64,000 nt of DNA from JALEFZ01 sp039820545 (lineage in GTDB: Bacteria; Bacteroidota; Bacteroidia; J057). The translations under genes and the position numbers were made by a program. The notes under the pieces were generated by a model. That model did not search any database and was not told the DNA's origin. It saw only the letters and a list, made by a program, of their open reading frames with translations. Shown piece by piece: positions 32,397-41,474 of this stretch. The stretch is taken from assembly GCA_039820545.1 (NCBI GenBank), contig JBCBPW010000018.1, positions 28,958 to 92,957 on the forward strand, read 5' to 3'. Position 1 is the first letter of the stretch. Every line of letters begins with the position of its first letter.

Positions 32397-33557
32397 ATGA
32401 AATATACCACTGCAAATCCTCCCGTACACCTTCCTCAGCATGATCCTGAACTCTCTCAGATTATTGAAGAAACGATCGAACTTCAACAGCATGTGACGGC
32501 TCAATCTCGTGCAACAGAAGAAAAACTCCAGGAAAAAGCTTTTGCATTTACCCATTCAGAACAAGAAAACATAGCTGAGGTGCCTCTCCCTTCTGATTCA
32601 TCGACGCCTACCCCTGAGCAGGTCCAAACTCCATCCTCTCAAACACAAACACCCGATACACCTAGTCCTATGCCCGTAGTTCAGCCACAAGTCGCTCCCG
32701 CTCCTTCTGTTATTTCTCTCCAAGGGAAGGTTCCAACCCACGAGGAGATCCTTGCCAAAAACACCAATTACATCTTTGTCTTTGGATATACAGGATCAGG
32801 TAAATCCACGGCCTTGACTGCCATCAACATGTACATGCGTCAGCACTATCGCGTGATCCTGAATCAGGCGGAAAACCAGGACGGGATTCGATTGATGCAC
32901 CAGATGATGCGTGACATTGAAGAGGGGTATTTTCCACAGCCTACTTCTATGGGCCAGATCACGGAGTATGATACTGCCTTCTTGATGAATGGTACAGACG
33001 TGAACCTGACCTTTTTGGAGATGGCAGGAGAGGACCTCAAGCGTGTAGATGTAGATACGGGAGAAGAGGGTTTTTCTGATGCGATCAAAGCTTACCTGAC
33101 CTGTCCAGGCATTACGATTTCCTTCTTGATTGTAGCAGATTTTGACCGTGTGGTTGCGAGAAAGGAAGACAAGTTGATTCTACAGTTTTTGAGTTACCTC
33201 TACAATGAAGGGATCGATATGTCTCGTGTCGGAGTGGTTCTTAGCAAGTTTGATCGTGGGCGTACAGATATGAATGTAGAAGAAGTCATTCAAAACTATC
33301 TTCCGCAGGTGGACAAATGGCTGACCTCAGGAGATATTTCTCAGCCACGTGTGTTTCCTTTCAGCATCGGAGAGATTCTTTCCGAAGATCACAAGAAAGA
33401 TGAGATTAGTGAAATCCAATTGCTGGACTGTGATCCTATCGTCAACTGGTTGCATACGACCCTTTCTTTGCCAGGGCTCCAGCAAGCAACCGTAGCCGAT
33501 CATTCGCAGCCCAAAAAAGGTTTTATAGGCAAAATGCGCGGTCTTCTTAATTTTTAA
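32397..33557 (+). CDS. P-loop GTPase-like protein (TRAFAC-type, DO-GTPase-like; GTPase-operon gene 2)
   Basis: 386 residues from the ATG at 32397 (frame open to 32331). Residues 1-110 are disordered: a Gln/Glu-rich part, then a Pro/Thr/Ser-rich part. The nucleotide domain starts near 125: P-loop GYTGSGKS (130-137), a G3-like strand TFLEMAGED (205-213) with Glu in place of the usual Asp, and a G4-like motif SKFD (283-286) preceded by VGVVLSK. This is the layout of a small TRAFAC-class GTPase, similar to the double-GTPase (DO-GTPase) proteins of predicted conflict systems; that family name is from memory of published domain surveys and needs a profile search. It is flanked by membrane and partner genes. 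Confidence 0.75.
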   Translation: MKYTTANPPVHLPQHDPELSQIIEETIELQQHVTAQSRATEEKLQEKAFAFTHSEQENIAEVPLPSDSSTPTPEQVQTPSSQTQTPDTPSPMPVVQPQVAPAPSVISLQGKVPTHEEILAKNTNYIFVFGYTGSGKSTALTAINMYMRQHYRVILNQAENQDGIRLMHQMMRDIEEGYFPQPTSMGQITEYDTAFLMNGTDVNLTFLEMAGEDLKRVDVDTGEEGFSDAIKAYLTCPGITISFLIVADFDRVVARKEDKLILQFLSYLYNEGIDMSRVGVVLSKFDRGRTDMNVEEVIQNYLPQVDKWLTSGDISQPRVFPFSIGEILSEDHKKDEISEIQLLDCDPIVNWLHTTLSLPGLQQATVADHSQPKKGFIGKMRGLLNF

Positions 33558-33571
33558 GGTTGATGCCTAAC

Positions 33572-33608
33572 GACAGTGGTGAACCTGTTAGGGAGGGTTC
33601 CCACTGTC
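33572..33608 (+). promoter_or_regulatory. Strong hairpin between GTPase-operon genes 2 and 3
   Basis: GACAGTGG (33572-33579) pairs perfectly with CCACTGTC (33601-33608); AACC/GGTT extends the stem inside. TTTT follows after 3 nt. This could be a partial terminator or mRNA processing site that lowers expression of gene 3. Confidence 0.55.
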
Positions 33609-33647
33609 ACCTTTTGGACTATCTTTTACTCAACAAATCCACCTTTC

Positions 33648-34421
33648 ATGTTCTCCGATAATATAGGACTCGCTCGATTCGGTAAGTTTGATGGCTTTGA
33701 AATCAAACAACTTCAAGGAAATCTCCTGAACTTTCAGGGAGAAGAGGCACAACAATCGCTGGTTCAAGCACTACAACTCCGATTAGAGCATCTTCGGATT
33801 TTTGAGGAAGCAGTCATTTGGGGATTTTCGTTGATCCATCATCAAAACGATCAGTACAGATGCTTTTCCTTGTATCGCTATACGTTGGATGCATATCGTA
33901 GAGATGGCTATCAAGCTGTCAGCCTCGTCACGAAAAATGGGGTGCTATCTGCACCTACGATTCACCATGCCCTTCATTCACTTATACAACTTCCTTCCAC
34001 TTCGCCTTTGCCAATATCCAACACGTGGGAGCAGGAGTTTATGCCTGCTCCCCCCCTACCTGCACAGTTGCCACATCTTCCCGCTTTTATTCCTTTGGTT
34101 GACGCAACTGATCGTTCAGCCATTCAATTTTTAAGAGGAATGATCACCTTGACGATGATGCCTTACGGTTATTTTCTGGCGAGTCATGGAGAGCGCACCT
34201 TGCAATCATTGGAGAGAGGAAAATTTTTCTTGTACCCATCCCAGGCTGTTTCCACAGCAAAAGAAGAGGAAATAGGGGATAAAATACCCCGTGAAGTGTC
34301 AGCATCTTCGCTTATATATGCCTTTGATCGGGACAATTTGGGGAGTTGGAAAGCCGATTTAAGGAATACGGCTACCTCTGTAAAGAAGAAACCAAAGAAG
34401 TGGTGGCAGAATTTGCTTTGA
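33648..34421 (+). CDS. GTPase-associated-protein-like (GTPase-operon gene 3)
   Basis: 257 residues from the ATG at 33648; the frame is open to 33576, but that would run through the hairpin. The N-terminal 115 residues form an alpha/beta region with a well-conserved look (LQGNLLNFQGEEAQQSL, YRCFSLYRYTLDAYRRDGY). A Pro-rich section (about 138-165) and a helical part follow, then a basic C-terminus (KKKPKKWWQNLL). The context and general pattern recall GTPase-associated protein 1 (GAP1 N-domain) partners of DO-GTPases, but I cannot confirm it. No signal peptide or membrane helix, so it is probably a cytoplasmic partner of gene 2. Confidence 0.6.
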   Translation: MFSDNIGLARFGKFDGFEIKQLQGNLLNFQGEEAQQSLVQALQLRLEHLRIFEEAVIWGFSLIHHQNDQYRCFSLYRYTLDAYRRDGYQAVSLVTKNGVLSAPTIHHALHSLIQLPSTSPLPISNTWEQEFMPAPPLPAQLPHLPAFIPLVDATDRSAIQFLRGMITLTMMPYGYFLASHGERTLQSLERGKFFLYPSQAVSTAKEEEIGDKIPREVSASSLIYAFDRDNLGSWKADLRNTATSVKKKPKKWWQNLL

Positions 34422-34541
34422 ATAATGAATACCATGAATGCGTTGGTACCGCGTCTCTACACAGAGAATGAATCCTATCTGAATTCATGCGTGATAATCA
34501 CGAATGGTCTGGACAAAGGAGAATTAGGCGACCGATGGCTT

Positions 34542-35390
34542 TCAGTTAGGCAGGCTCATATTATCAATTAGTCGAGTTGTACCGACATAGACTGCTAAAA
34601 ATATATGGGGACGCTCCGCTTCCGCTAGTCTCTCAATAGAAGCCAATGATTCCGCTTCCCGAATCTCCACATAGTCGATTTTTGCTTCTGATTGCTGAGA
34701 GATATGGGCTAGAGCAGCTTCCACAGCCTCATGTGAGTGGGTATACAAGTCCCAGTTTTTTTGTACGATTTGGATAGCTTCGAACAGAGAAACGGCCTGT
34801 TTTCTTTCTAATGAATTTAAGTAAGTATTTCTTGAACTCATGGCGAGTCCGTCGGGTTCCCGTACAATCGGACAAGCAACAATTTCCAGTGGAAAACATA
34901 GTTCTTCCACCATTTTTTTGACAATCAATTGTTGCTGGAAATCTTTCAAGCCAAAATAAGCGCGATCGGGCTGGATAATGTGAAATAGTATAGAGACGAC
35001 CTGAAGGACACCGTTCATATGCCCTGGCCTGCTGACGGTTTCCATCACTTGATCGAGTACATCAATTTCGAAGCGGATAAACGTCTGCTTTTGTGGGTAA
35101 ATCTCCTGAACCTGAGGGAAAAAGATAGCAGTTACCCCCAGCTTTTCTGCCAGTGCGCGGTCGGTTTCAAAGGTGCGAGGGTAAGCATCGAGATCATCTG
35201 TGGGAGCAAACTGGGTAGGATTGACGAAAATGCTGAGAACAGTGCAATCATTTTCTTCGACAGATCGTTGTATCAAGCTTCCGTGACCTTCGTGTAAGGC
35301 TCCCATAGTGGGAACAAATCCAATCGAATGGGAAGTAGAAATCGATTGGCGCCAAGCCTTGTAGTCGGATATTTTGGTAAATATATGCAT
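34542..35390 (-). CDS. panC: Pantoate-beta-alanine ligase (pantothenate synthetase)
   Basis: Makes pantothenate from pantoate, beta-alanine and ATP, a step towards coenzyme A. 282 residues from the ATG at 35390, the normal family length; the frame runs on to 35567 but that is promoter DNA. The ATP-binding motif PTMGALHEGH (27-36) has both His of HxGH; the pantoate site region FVNPTQF and the KMSKS-like MSSRNTYL are intact. It is divergent from the glycogen-synthase-like gene, an arrangement common in Bacteroidota. No panB or panD is nearby. Confidence 0.96.
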   Translation of the reverse strand: MHIFTKISDYKAWRQSISTSHSIGFVPTMGALHEGHGSLIQRSVEENDCTVLSIFVNPTQFAPTDDLDAYPRTFETDRALAEKLGVTAIFFPQVQEIYPQKQTFIRFEIDVLDQVMETVSRPGHMNGVLQVVSILFHIIQPDRAYFGLKDFQQQLIVKKMVEELCFPLEIVACPIVREPDGLAMSSRNTYLNSLERKQAVSLFEAIQIVQKNWDLYTHSHEAVEAALAHISQQSEAKIDYVEIREAESLASIERLAEAERPHIFLAVYVGTTRLIDNMSLPN

Positions 35391-35442
35391 AGCCTCCTTC
35401 TGAGGATATTGGAGGAAATTCTGGCCAATATAGGGAGTGTAA

Positions 35443-35474
35443 TTGTTAATGCAAATTATTTTAAGTATTTTTGC
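35443..35474 (+). promoter_or_regulatory. Predicted promoter of the glycogen-synthase-like gene
   Basis: TTG (35443-35445), 20 nt, then TATTTTTG (35466-35473), a perfect TAnnTTTG. Transcription would start near 35480, leaving a leader of about 68 nt with the small palindrome ACCCTC-t-GAGGGT at 35502-35514. Confidence 0.6.
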
Positions 35475-35547
35475 ACCCATATTTACGAACAGATTGTACT
35501 GACCCTCTGAGGGTTGTTGACACTCACTCCCATAATTGTCGTACAAC

Positions 35548-36366
35548 ATGAGCAAAAAACTGCGCATTCTCTACGTCACGTCTGAGATTGATCCTTTCTT
35601 GAAAATGAGTTCTGCGGCAGATCTGATTCGCCTTCTCCCACAAAAGTTGCAGGAGAAAGGACATGAGATCCGCATTTTCATGCCAAAGTTTGGTGTGATC
35701 AATGAGCGCCGCAATCGCCTGCACGAAGTCGTGCGCCTGTCAGGAATCAATATTAGAGTGGCTGGAGAAGAGAAACCATTGACCATTAAGGTTGCCTCTA
35801 TTCCAAACGCCAAGCTTCAGGTTTATTTCCTGGACAACGAAGACTATTTCAAGCGCAAATCTGTCCTCACCGACCCTGCTTCTGATACTTTTCACGTGGA
35901 CAATGACGAACGTTCCATTTTCTTCTGCAAGGGAGTAATCGAAACCGTCAAGAAATTGGGATGGCCGCCCGACATTATTCACTGTCATGACTGGATGACT
36001 TCATTTATTCCTCTATATTTGCGCACGCATTATAAGGAAGACCCTATGTTTAGTAAAACTAAAACGGTCTTCACCGTTTACAACAACGGGTTTGACAGTG
36101 AATTGGCTCAAAACTATCTGGACAAAGTTCGGGTGGATGGCATAGAAGATGAAAACCTAGACAACTATGACGGGCCAAATTACGTCGGTGTAGTGAAGGG
36201 AGGAATGGCACTCTCTGATGTGGTAACCAAAGGACACCCCGTAATTGATGAAAAGCTGGAAGAATACATCGAGCAAACTCAATCTGAGAAGATCTATTTC
36301 GATACTTCTGATGCGGACCAGTACGTTGAAGGCTACCATCAGCTTTACGCGAACATTTCAAACTAA
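35548..36366 (+). CDS. Glycogen/starch synthase catalytic-domain-like protein (single N-terminal GT5 lobe)
   Basis: 272 residues from the ATG at 35548. It resembles only the N-terminal lobe of GT5 glycogen synthases: LYVTSEIDPFLKMSSAADL corresponds to the ADP-glucose-binding start (normally KTGGLGD), and DIIHCHDWMTSFIPLYL is the conserved HxHDW region. The C-terminal lobe with the catalytic Glu and nucleotide site is absent, and the KTGGL motif is altered to KMSSA, so classical synthase activity is doubtful. The short form next to panC is widely kept in Bacteroidota; its role is not known to me. The DUF4270 gene follows 7 bp later. Confidence 0.85.
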   Translation: MSKKLRILYVTSEIDPFLKMSSAADLIRLLPQKLQEKGHEIRIFMPKFGVINERRNRLHEVVRLSGINIRVAGEEKPLTIKVASIPNAKLQVYFLDNEDYFKRKSVLTDPASDTFHVDNDERSIFFCKGVIETVKKLGWPPDIIHCHDWMTSFIPLYLRTHYKEDPMFSKTKTVFTVYNNGFDSELAQNYLDKVRVDGIEDENLDNYDGPNYVGVVKGGMALSDVVTKGHPVIDEKLEEYIEQTQSEKIYFDTSDADQYVEGYHQLYANISN

Positions 36367-36373
36367 TTTTATT

Positions 36374-37699
36374 TTGAAGAAAAATATTGCGCTTCTGCTT
36401 GCTGCTGTAACTTCAGTGGCAAGCATTTTTTTGTGGACAGGTTGTACCGAAGAAATTGATGGGGTAGGAAGGGACGTACTTCCCCCCTCGGATCTTATCA
36501 ATACTTTCTTCGTCGATACATTCCAGATCGAATATGAAACCGTACTCGTCGATACGGTGAATACTTACAGATCCCCCAATCAACTCTTTGGGAGTATGGT
36601 GGATCCACAAATGGGACGTCTGCAAGCGGCGACTTATGTCTCTATCCGAAATCTTGACAACCTCTTCCTGGGAGATCCAGGAGATTTATTTTTGGACTCG
36701 GTCGTTTTTCGCATGCAAATAGCTACCACATACGGAAGACCTCAAGAGCCACAACAGATCCAAATCTACGAGCTCACAGACACCATTCCCGATTCTACGC
36801 TGACAAACTCCCGGACGCAGATTTCTTTTGACAACTCAAGAAATCTCGCCCAAAATACAGAGATCAGCCTCAATGAAACAGGGCAAGGAGAATTCAATAT
36901 CCGACTGGATGACGAGATCGGCGAGCGCCTCTTGTTCGCAGATACAGCCGTACTCAACAATCCCGTAGCTTTCCAGCAACTCCTCAAAGGATTCTACATC
37001 ACAACAGATCCCGTGGCATTTACCTCGCGTGAACCAGGTGCGATCTACTCCTTTATCGGTGCGAGTGCAGGAACTGTGGTAGAAGTCTTTTTCAAACGCC
37101 GTGAACCCAATACACAGGCTTTTGTAAGTGCTTCGGAGACCTTCGGTGTTACGCTGAGTACGCCTCGTTTCCATACAGTCAAACGTACAGAAGTAGCAGG
37201 AAAATTATTTGAAGAGACATTACTGAATGGCGGCGACGAAGATGTCTATGAGTTCCTGGAAGGAGGGGCATTGATTCGAAATTATATCAAGATCCCTCAG
37301 CTCAACAAACTCGGCCAAGTCGGGATCAGCAAAGCAGTACTCAAGCTCAAGGTAGATCCACAATTCCTAGGGAGTGAGGACCGATACGCACCACCCACGG
37401 AGCTTTCTCTTGCACTAGCAGATGAGAATGGGGAGATTATCGTAAATGACGATGGGACACTGGTCGGACTGCGCGATTTAGAAGGCGGAGTATTCCCTTC
37501 CTATGATTCTGATGAGCAAGCATACAATATTGTCATTTCCAAATACGTACAAGAGGTAGTCTCAGGAGAAGTTTCTAACACGGGATTCTATATACTTCCC
37601 CGACCTGAAACTTACCGTATGAATCGGGCAGTACTGGGAGGATTGAATCATCCGACTTTGAAGCCAGAATTAGAAATTTTCTATTTCAACTTCCCGTAG
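36374..37699 (+). CDS. DUF4270 lipoprotein
   Basis: 441 residues, using a TTG start at 36374. The reason is that the in-frame ATGs further up lie inside the previous gene, while TTG-AAG-AAA gives a clean lipoprotein signal (KKNIALLLAAVTSVASIFLWTGC, Cys about 24). The rest is beta-rich with repeated strand pairs (GSMVDPQMGRLQAATYVS, GFYITTDP, GFYILPRPETYRMNRAVLGG), matching DUF4270, an outer-membrane-associated Bacteroidota family of unknown function. It probably shares the promoter at 35443 with the glycogen-synthase-like gene and ends at a strong terminator. Confidence 0.85.
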   Translation: MKKNIALLLAAVTSVASIFLWTGCTEEIDGVGRDVLPPSDLINTFFVDTFQIEYETVLVDTVNTYRSPNQLFGSMVDPQMGRLQAATYVSIRNLDNLFLGDPGDLFLDSVVFRMQIATTYGRPQEPQQIQIYELTDTIPDSTLTNSRTQISFDNSRNLAQNTEISLNETGQGEFNIRLDDEIGERLLFADTAVLNNPVAFQQLLKGFYITTDPVAFTSREPGAIYSFIGASAGTVVEVFFKRREPNTQAFVSASETFGVTLSTPRFHTVKRTEVAGKLFEETLLNGGDEDVYEFLEGGALIRNYIKIPQLNKLGQVGISKAVLKLKVDPQFLGSEDRYAPPTELSLALADENGEIIVNDDGTLVGLRDLEGGVFPSYDSDEQAYNIVISKYVQEVVSGEVSNTGFYILPRPETYRMNRAVLGGLNHPTLKPELEIFYFNFP

Positions 37700-37722
37700 T
37701 AGGAAAGAGAATAATTTTTACC

Positions 37723-37781
37723 CTGAGACTTTCTATCCTGATCTTGCGTCTGCATTTGGAGGAAGAAAGTCTCAGTTTTTT
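37723..37781 (+). terminator. Intrinsic terminator after the DUF4270 gene
   Basis: A perfect 11-bp stem, CTGAGACTTTC (37723-37733) with GAAAGTCTCAG (37765-37775), followed by six T. Confidence 0.85.
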
Positions 37782-38014
37782 ATGGTAAAAAGCCGTTCTA
37801 TCAGCCTTTATCATAAAAAAACTCTTCATTAGGATGAAAAGTTAATGCTCTTTCTTACAAGTCAGATAGTAAGTATACTTGAATATTATGGTGTAAAATA
37901 TGATCCTTTAGGAGCTTTTCCTTTGTAACCATTACACGAAGCTTGCGTTTCGTCTGGCTAAAATATTACCTTTCATTCGTATTCTTTTGAAATATCAACC
38001 CAAATCATTCTCAT

Positions 38015-39847
38015 ATGTGTGGAATTGTTGGTTATCTCGGGTATAGGGACTCTTACCCTATCATCATTAATGGGCTCAAGCGACTGGAGTATAGAGGATA
38101 TGATTCTGCGGGGATCGCGCTCATGAATGGCAAACTCCAAATATTTAAGAAGCAAGGGAAAGTCGCAGATCTCGAGGCACATATCAATGGTCAAGAAATC
38201 GCTTGCACTGTAGGAATTGGACATACAAGATGGGCTACACATGGAGAACCCAATGATACCAATGCACACCCGCATTTATCCGCTTCAGGAAACTTTGTGA
38301 TTGTCCACAATGGCATCATTGAGAACTATAGTTCGCTGAGGAAACGACTTCTAGATGAAGGATATACCTTCAAGAGTGGGACAGATACAGAGATCCTTGT
38401 TCAGTTGATTGAGTTTATCTATGAAAGAGGAGGTGTCAGCGCAGAGGAAGCCGTCAGACTGGCCCTACATGAGGTGGTAGGTGCCTATGGGATTGTGGTC
38501 ATGTGTCAGTCAGAGCCCGAAAAACTGATCGTCGCCCGAAAGAGTAGTCCTATTGTGATCGGGATTGGTGAAGGCGAATATATTGTCGCATCAGATGCCA
38601 CACCGATCGTAGCTTACACCAAAGATGTCATCTACCTTAACGACAATGAGATGGCGGTCATCACCAAGGATAACCACACCATCAAGGATATCAATAATAC
38701 CGTCTTGGTGCCCAGTTTACAGCGCATTGAGATGGAGTTAGAGGAATTGGAAAAAGGAGGCTTCGATTATTTTATGATGAAAGAGATCTTCGAGCAGCCC
38801 AAATCCATCATGGACTCTATGCGAGGACGCATCAATCCAAAGGATAACAGCGTGTGGCTGGGAGGCTTGGTCGATGTGCATGAGCCCCTCAAAAAAGCAC
38901 GTCGTGTCATCATGGTTGCCTGTGGTACGAGCTGGCATGCAGGATTGGTAGGAGAGTATCTATTCGAAGAGTATGCGCGTATCCCAGTAGAGGTAGAGTA
39001 TGCTTCAGAGTTCCGATATCGCAATCCGATCATCCACGAAGATGATGTCGTCATCGCGATCAGCCAGAGTGGAGAGACTGCTGATACATTGGCTGCCGTG
39101 CAGATTGCCAAAGAAAAAGGTGCTCTCGTACTGGGTGTGGTCAATGCCGTAGGCTCTTCTATCGCCCGTGAGACACATGCAGGAGTTTATATCCACTGTG
39201 GACCAGAGATCGGGGTGGCTTCTACCAAGGCCTTCACCTCACAGGTGACCGTACTTTCATTGATGGCAGCCTTCATGGGACAGCTTCGTGGTGTACCCCC
39301 ACGCAAGTCTCAAGAACTTGTAAGAGACATTCTTCAGATTCCTGAGAAAGTACGCAAGATTCTGGATCAAAACGATAAAATCGTCGCGATTTCAGATATC
39401 TTCAAGGATGCCTCCAATTTCCTTTATTTAGGAAGAGGGTATAATTTCCCCGTAGCATTAGAAGGAGCACTGAAGCTCAAGGAGATTTCTTACATCCACG
39501 CCGAGGGTTACCCCGCAGCAGAAATGAAGCATGGACCGATTGCCTTGATAGATGAACACATGCCCGTCGTATTTATCGCTACCAAAGATGAATCCTATGA
39601 CAAGATCGTAAGTAATGTAGATCAGGTGGTATCTCGTAAAGGAAGGGTCATTTCAGTAGTGACAGAAGGCGATACGGTGATTAATGATCTATCAGAATTT
39701 GTCGTTGAAATCCCAGCAACTAATCCTTCACTGCTTCCGATCCTGACGGTGATCCCCTTGCAGTTGCTCTCCTACCACGTCGCACTCATGCGTGGCTGCA
39801 ATGTAGACCAGCCCCGCAACTTGGCGAAGTCTGTAACAGTGGAATAA
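38015..39847 (+). CDS. glmS: Glutamine-fructose-6-phosphate transaminase (isomerising)
   Basis: Converts fructose-6-phosphate and glutamine to glucosamine-6-phosphate, the first step to UDP-GlcNAc for peptidoglycan and lipid A. 610 residues, normal length. The N-terminal glutaminase starts MCGIVGYLG with the nucleophile Cys2 exposed after Met removal, and has HTRWATHG. Two SIS isomerase domains follow, with CGTSWHA, SQSGETADT and the C-terminal AKSVTVE tail. No glmS ribozyme-like leader was seen. It lies 315 bp after the DUF4270 gene beyond its terminator, so it has its own promoter. Confidence 0.98.
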   Translation: MCGIVGYLGYRDSYPIIINGLKRLEYRGYDSAGIALMNGKLQIFKKQGKVADLEAHINGQEIACTVGIGHTRWATHGEPNDTNAHPHLSASGNFVIVHNGIIENYSSLRKRLLDEGYTFKSGTDTEILVQLIEFIYERGGVSAEEAVRLALHEVVGAYGIVVMCQSEPEKLIVARKSSPIVIGIGEGEYIVASDATPIVAYTKDVIYLNDNEMAVITKDNHTIKDINNTVLVPSLQRIEMELEELEKGGFDYFMMKEIFEQPKSIMDSMRGRINPKDNSVWLGGLVDVHEPLKKARRVIMVACGTSWHAGLVGEYLFEEYARIPVEVEYASEFRYRNPIIHEDDVVIAISQSGETADTLAAVQIAKEKGALVLGVVNAVGSSIARETHAGVYIHCGPEIGVASTKAFTSQVTVLSLMAAFMGQLRGVPPRKSQELVRDILQIPEKVRKILDQNDKIVAISDIFKDASNFLYLGRGYNFPVALEGALKLKEISYIHAEGYPAAEMKHGPIALIDEHMPVVFIATKDESYDKIVSNVDQVVSRKGRVISVVTEGDTVINDLSEFVVEIPATNPSLLPILTVIPLQLLSYHVALMRGCNVDQPRNLAKSVTVE

Positions 39848-40372
39848 ATACAGTGAGAATAGGAGATCGTCATATCACATGACCTTCCCAAACGATAGGC
39901 ATTCATAGTAGATACTGTGGATGCCTTTTACTTTTGCTGGCTCTGATAGGTCAAACTTCCTGTAGGGTGAGCAGCCTGTCCTTTCGCGAGCACTAATTGA
40001 TTGAAGTTTTTCAAATAATTGAATATCATTTTTATACCAAACGAAATCTCTTTTTATCAGTTTGTTAAAGATACTCCCATTCTATTAGGCAACTGATTAT
40101 GTGGCTGATCCCTAGTATTTTATGGTAAGATTTTTGTAAAGAATTTACAGAATAAATCAAACGTAAATACCTCTTAGACGTTTTCTATAACAGTAGTCAG
40201 GTAGATAAATCTCAGCTGGCCAAGCTCCATTTGAATCAATCGAGCCTTTGATGAAAAGTTGTGTGATTGTAAGGAGTGTAGCCTAAGCACATATAAGAGG
40301 GGATATACCATTAATTATGTGGCACTTTACATCTTGGCTTTATCAGGATCGTCTCCTGCTTAACATCAGCAT
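39848..40372. other. Intergenic region after glmS
   Basis: 525 bp, AT-rich. Apart from the glmS terminator (39897-39930), nothing with gene-like composition or conserved motif is seen; the promoter of the next gene must be here but is not recognisable. Confidence 0.5.
39897..39930 (+). terminator. Probable terminator after glmS
   Basis: AGGCATTC (39897-39904) pairs with GGATGCCT (39919-39926, one G-T pair), followed by a T-rich run. Confidence 0.55.
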
Positions 40373-41353
40373 ATGAATAAAGATCAAACGCATATCCCAC
40401 ACAACATCCTTGTTATTGGTGCGCTTGGCCAAATCGGATCAGACTTGACAGCAGCGCTTCGTGCTCGATTTGGTAAAAATCACATTGTCGCTGCAGATAT
40501 TCGAGAACCTGTACAAAAAGAAGGTCCCTTTGTCCTACTTGATGTGACAGACAAAGAAGCCATTATCGATGTTGTACAGCAGCATGCCATCAAAGAAATC
40601 TACCATCTCGCAGCTATCCTCTCCGCCAAGGGAGAACAACATCCCCAACTAGCATGGGAAATCAATATGAAAGGGCTTCTCAATATTTTGGATATCGCAA
40701 GGGAGTACCCTGTTGAGAAAGTGTTCTGGCCTAGCTCCATCGCTGTATTTGGCCCCAATAGTCCCAAAGTACATACCCCACAGTATTGTGTGACAGATCC
40801 GACGACTGTGTATGGCATCAGCAAGCTAGCAGGAGAAAGGTGGTGTGAGTATTACTTCGAAAAATATGGGGTAGATGTCCGAAGTATCCGTTACCCAGGA
40901 CTGATCAGCTACAAAGGTGCGCCAGGAGGAGGTACGACAGATTACGCAGTAGACATTTATCATCACGCAGTCAAAGGAGAGGCCTATACAGGTTTCTTGA
41001 GTGAGGAGACTGCGCTTCCGATGATGTATATGCCAGATGCGATACGCGCCACGATCGAGTTGATGCGCGCACCAGCAGAAAATATTCAAATTCGCTCCTC
41101 CTACAATCTGGCAGGAATGAGTTTCTCCCCTGCTGAAGTCTACGCTTCGATTCGCCATCATGTACCCTCTTTCCAAGTAGATTTTGAGCCTGATTTCCGC
41201 CAACAGATTGCAGATAGTTGGCCCTCTTCCATCGACGATAGCCAAGCGACAAAAGATTGGGGATGGGAAATGGCCTATGGCCTAGAGCAAATGACAATAG
41301 AAATGCTGGCACGGCTTCGAGAAAAATATATGTTAGAGACAGTCAGTAGATGA
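40373..41353 (+). CDS. Short-chain L-threonine 3-dehydrogenase-like epimerase-family protein
   Basis: 326 residues of the extended SDR (NAD-dependent epimerase) fold. NAD motif GALGQIG (17-23), an acidic residue after strand 2 (ADIRE) favouring NAD, the SSIAVFG serine strand, and YGISK as Tyr-Lys pair. The sequence RYPGLISYKGAPGGGTTDYAV is typical of the short-chain L-threonine dehydrogenases of Bacteroidota, which make 2-amino-3-ketobutyrate from threonine. The expected partner, 2-amino-3-ketobutyrate CoA ligase (kbl), is not adjacent. It is a single gene closed by a terminator. Confidence 0.88.
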   Translation: MNKDQTHIPHNILVIGALGQIGSDLTAALRARFGKNHIVAADIREPVQKEGPFVLLDVTDKEAIIDVVQQHAIKEIYHLAAILSAKGEQHPQLAWEINMKGLLNILDIAREYPVEKVFWPSSIAVFGPNSPKVHTPQYCVTDPTTVYGISKLAGERWCEYYFEKYGVDVRSIRYPGLISYKGAPGGGTTDYAVDIYHHAVKGEAYTGFLSEETALPMMYMPDAIRATIELMRAPAENIQIRSSYNLAGMSFSPAEVYASIRHHVPSFQVDFEPDFRQQIADSWPSSIDDSQATKDWGWEMAYGLEQMTIEMLARLREKYMLETVSR

Positions 41354-41382
41354 TTTCGGGAAAATAAATTTAAAGATCTGTG

Positions 41383-41418
41383 AAAGGATGCTTCTATCAA
41401 GAGGTGTCCTTTTGTTTT
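41383..41418 (+). terminator. Intrinsic terminator after the threonine dehydrogenase-like gene
   Basis: AAAGGA (41383-41388) pairs with TCCTTT (41407-41412), with an inner pairing TCT/AGA, followed by a T-rich stretch. Confidence 0.6.
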
Positions 41419-41474
41419 GATTGAACGCGCCGAATCCCTGAGTGTAACAGATGACAGAAACTAACTGAAAATAT

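Noticed and set aside
37782..38014. glmS ribozyme/riboswitch
   Set aside because: No recognisable core is seen before glmS, and the element is mainly known from Firmicutes.
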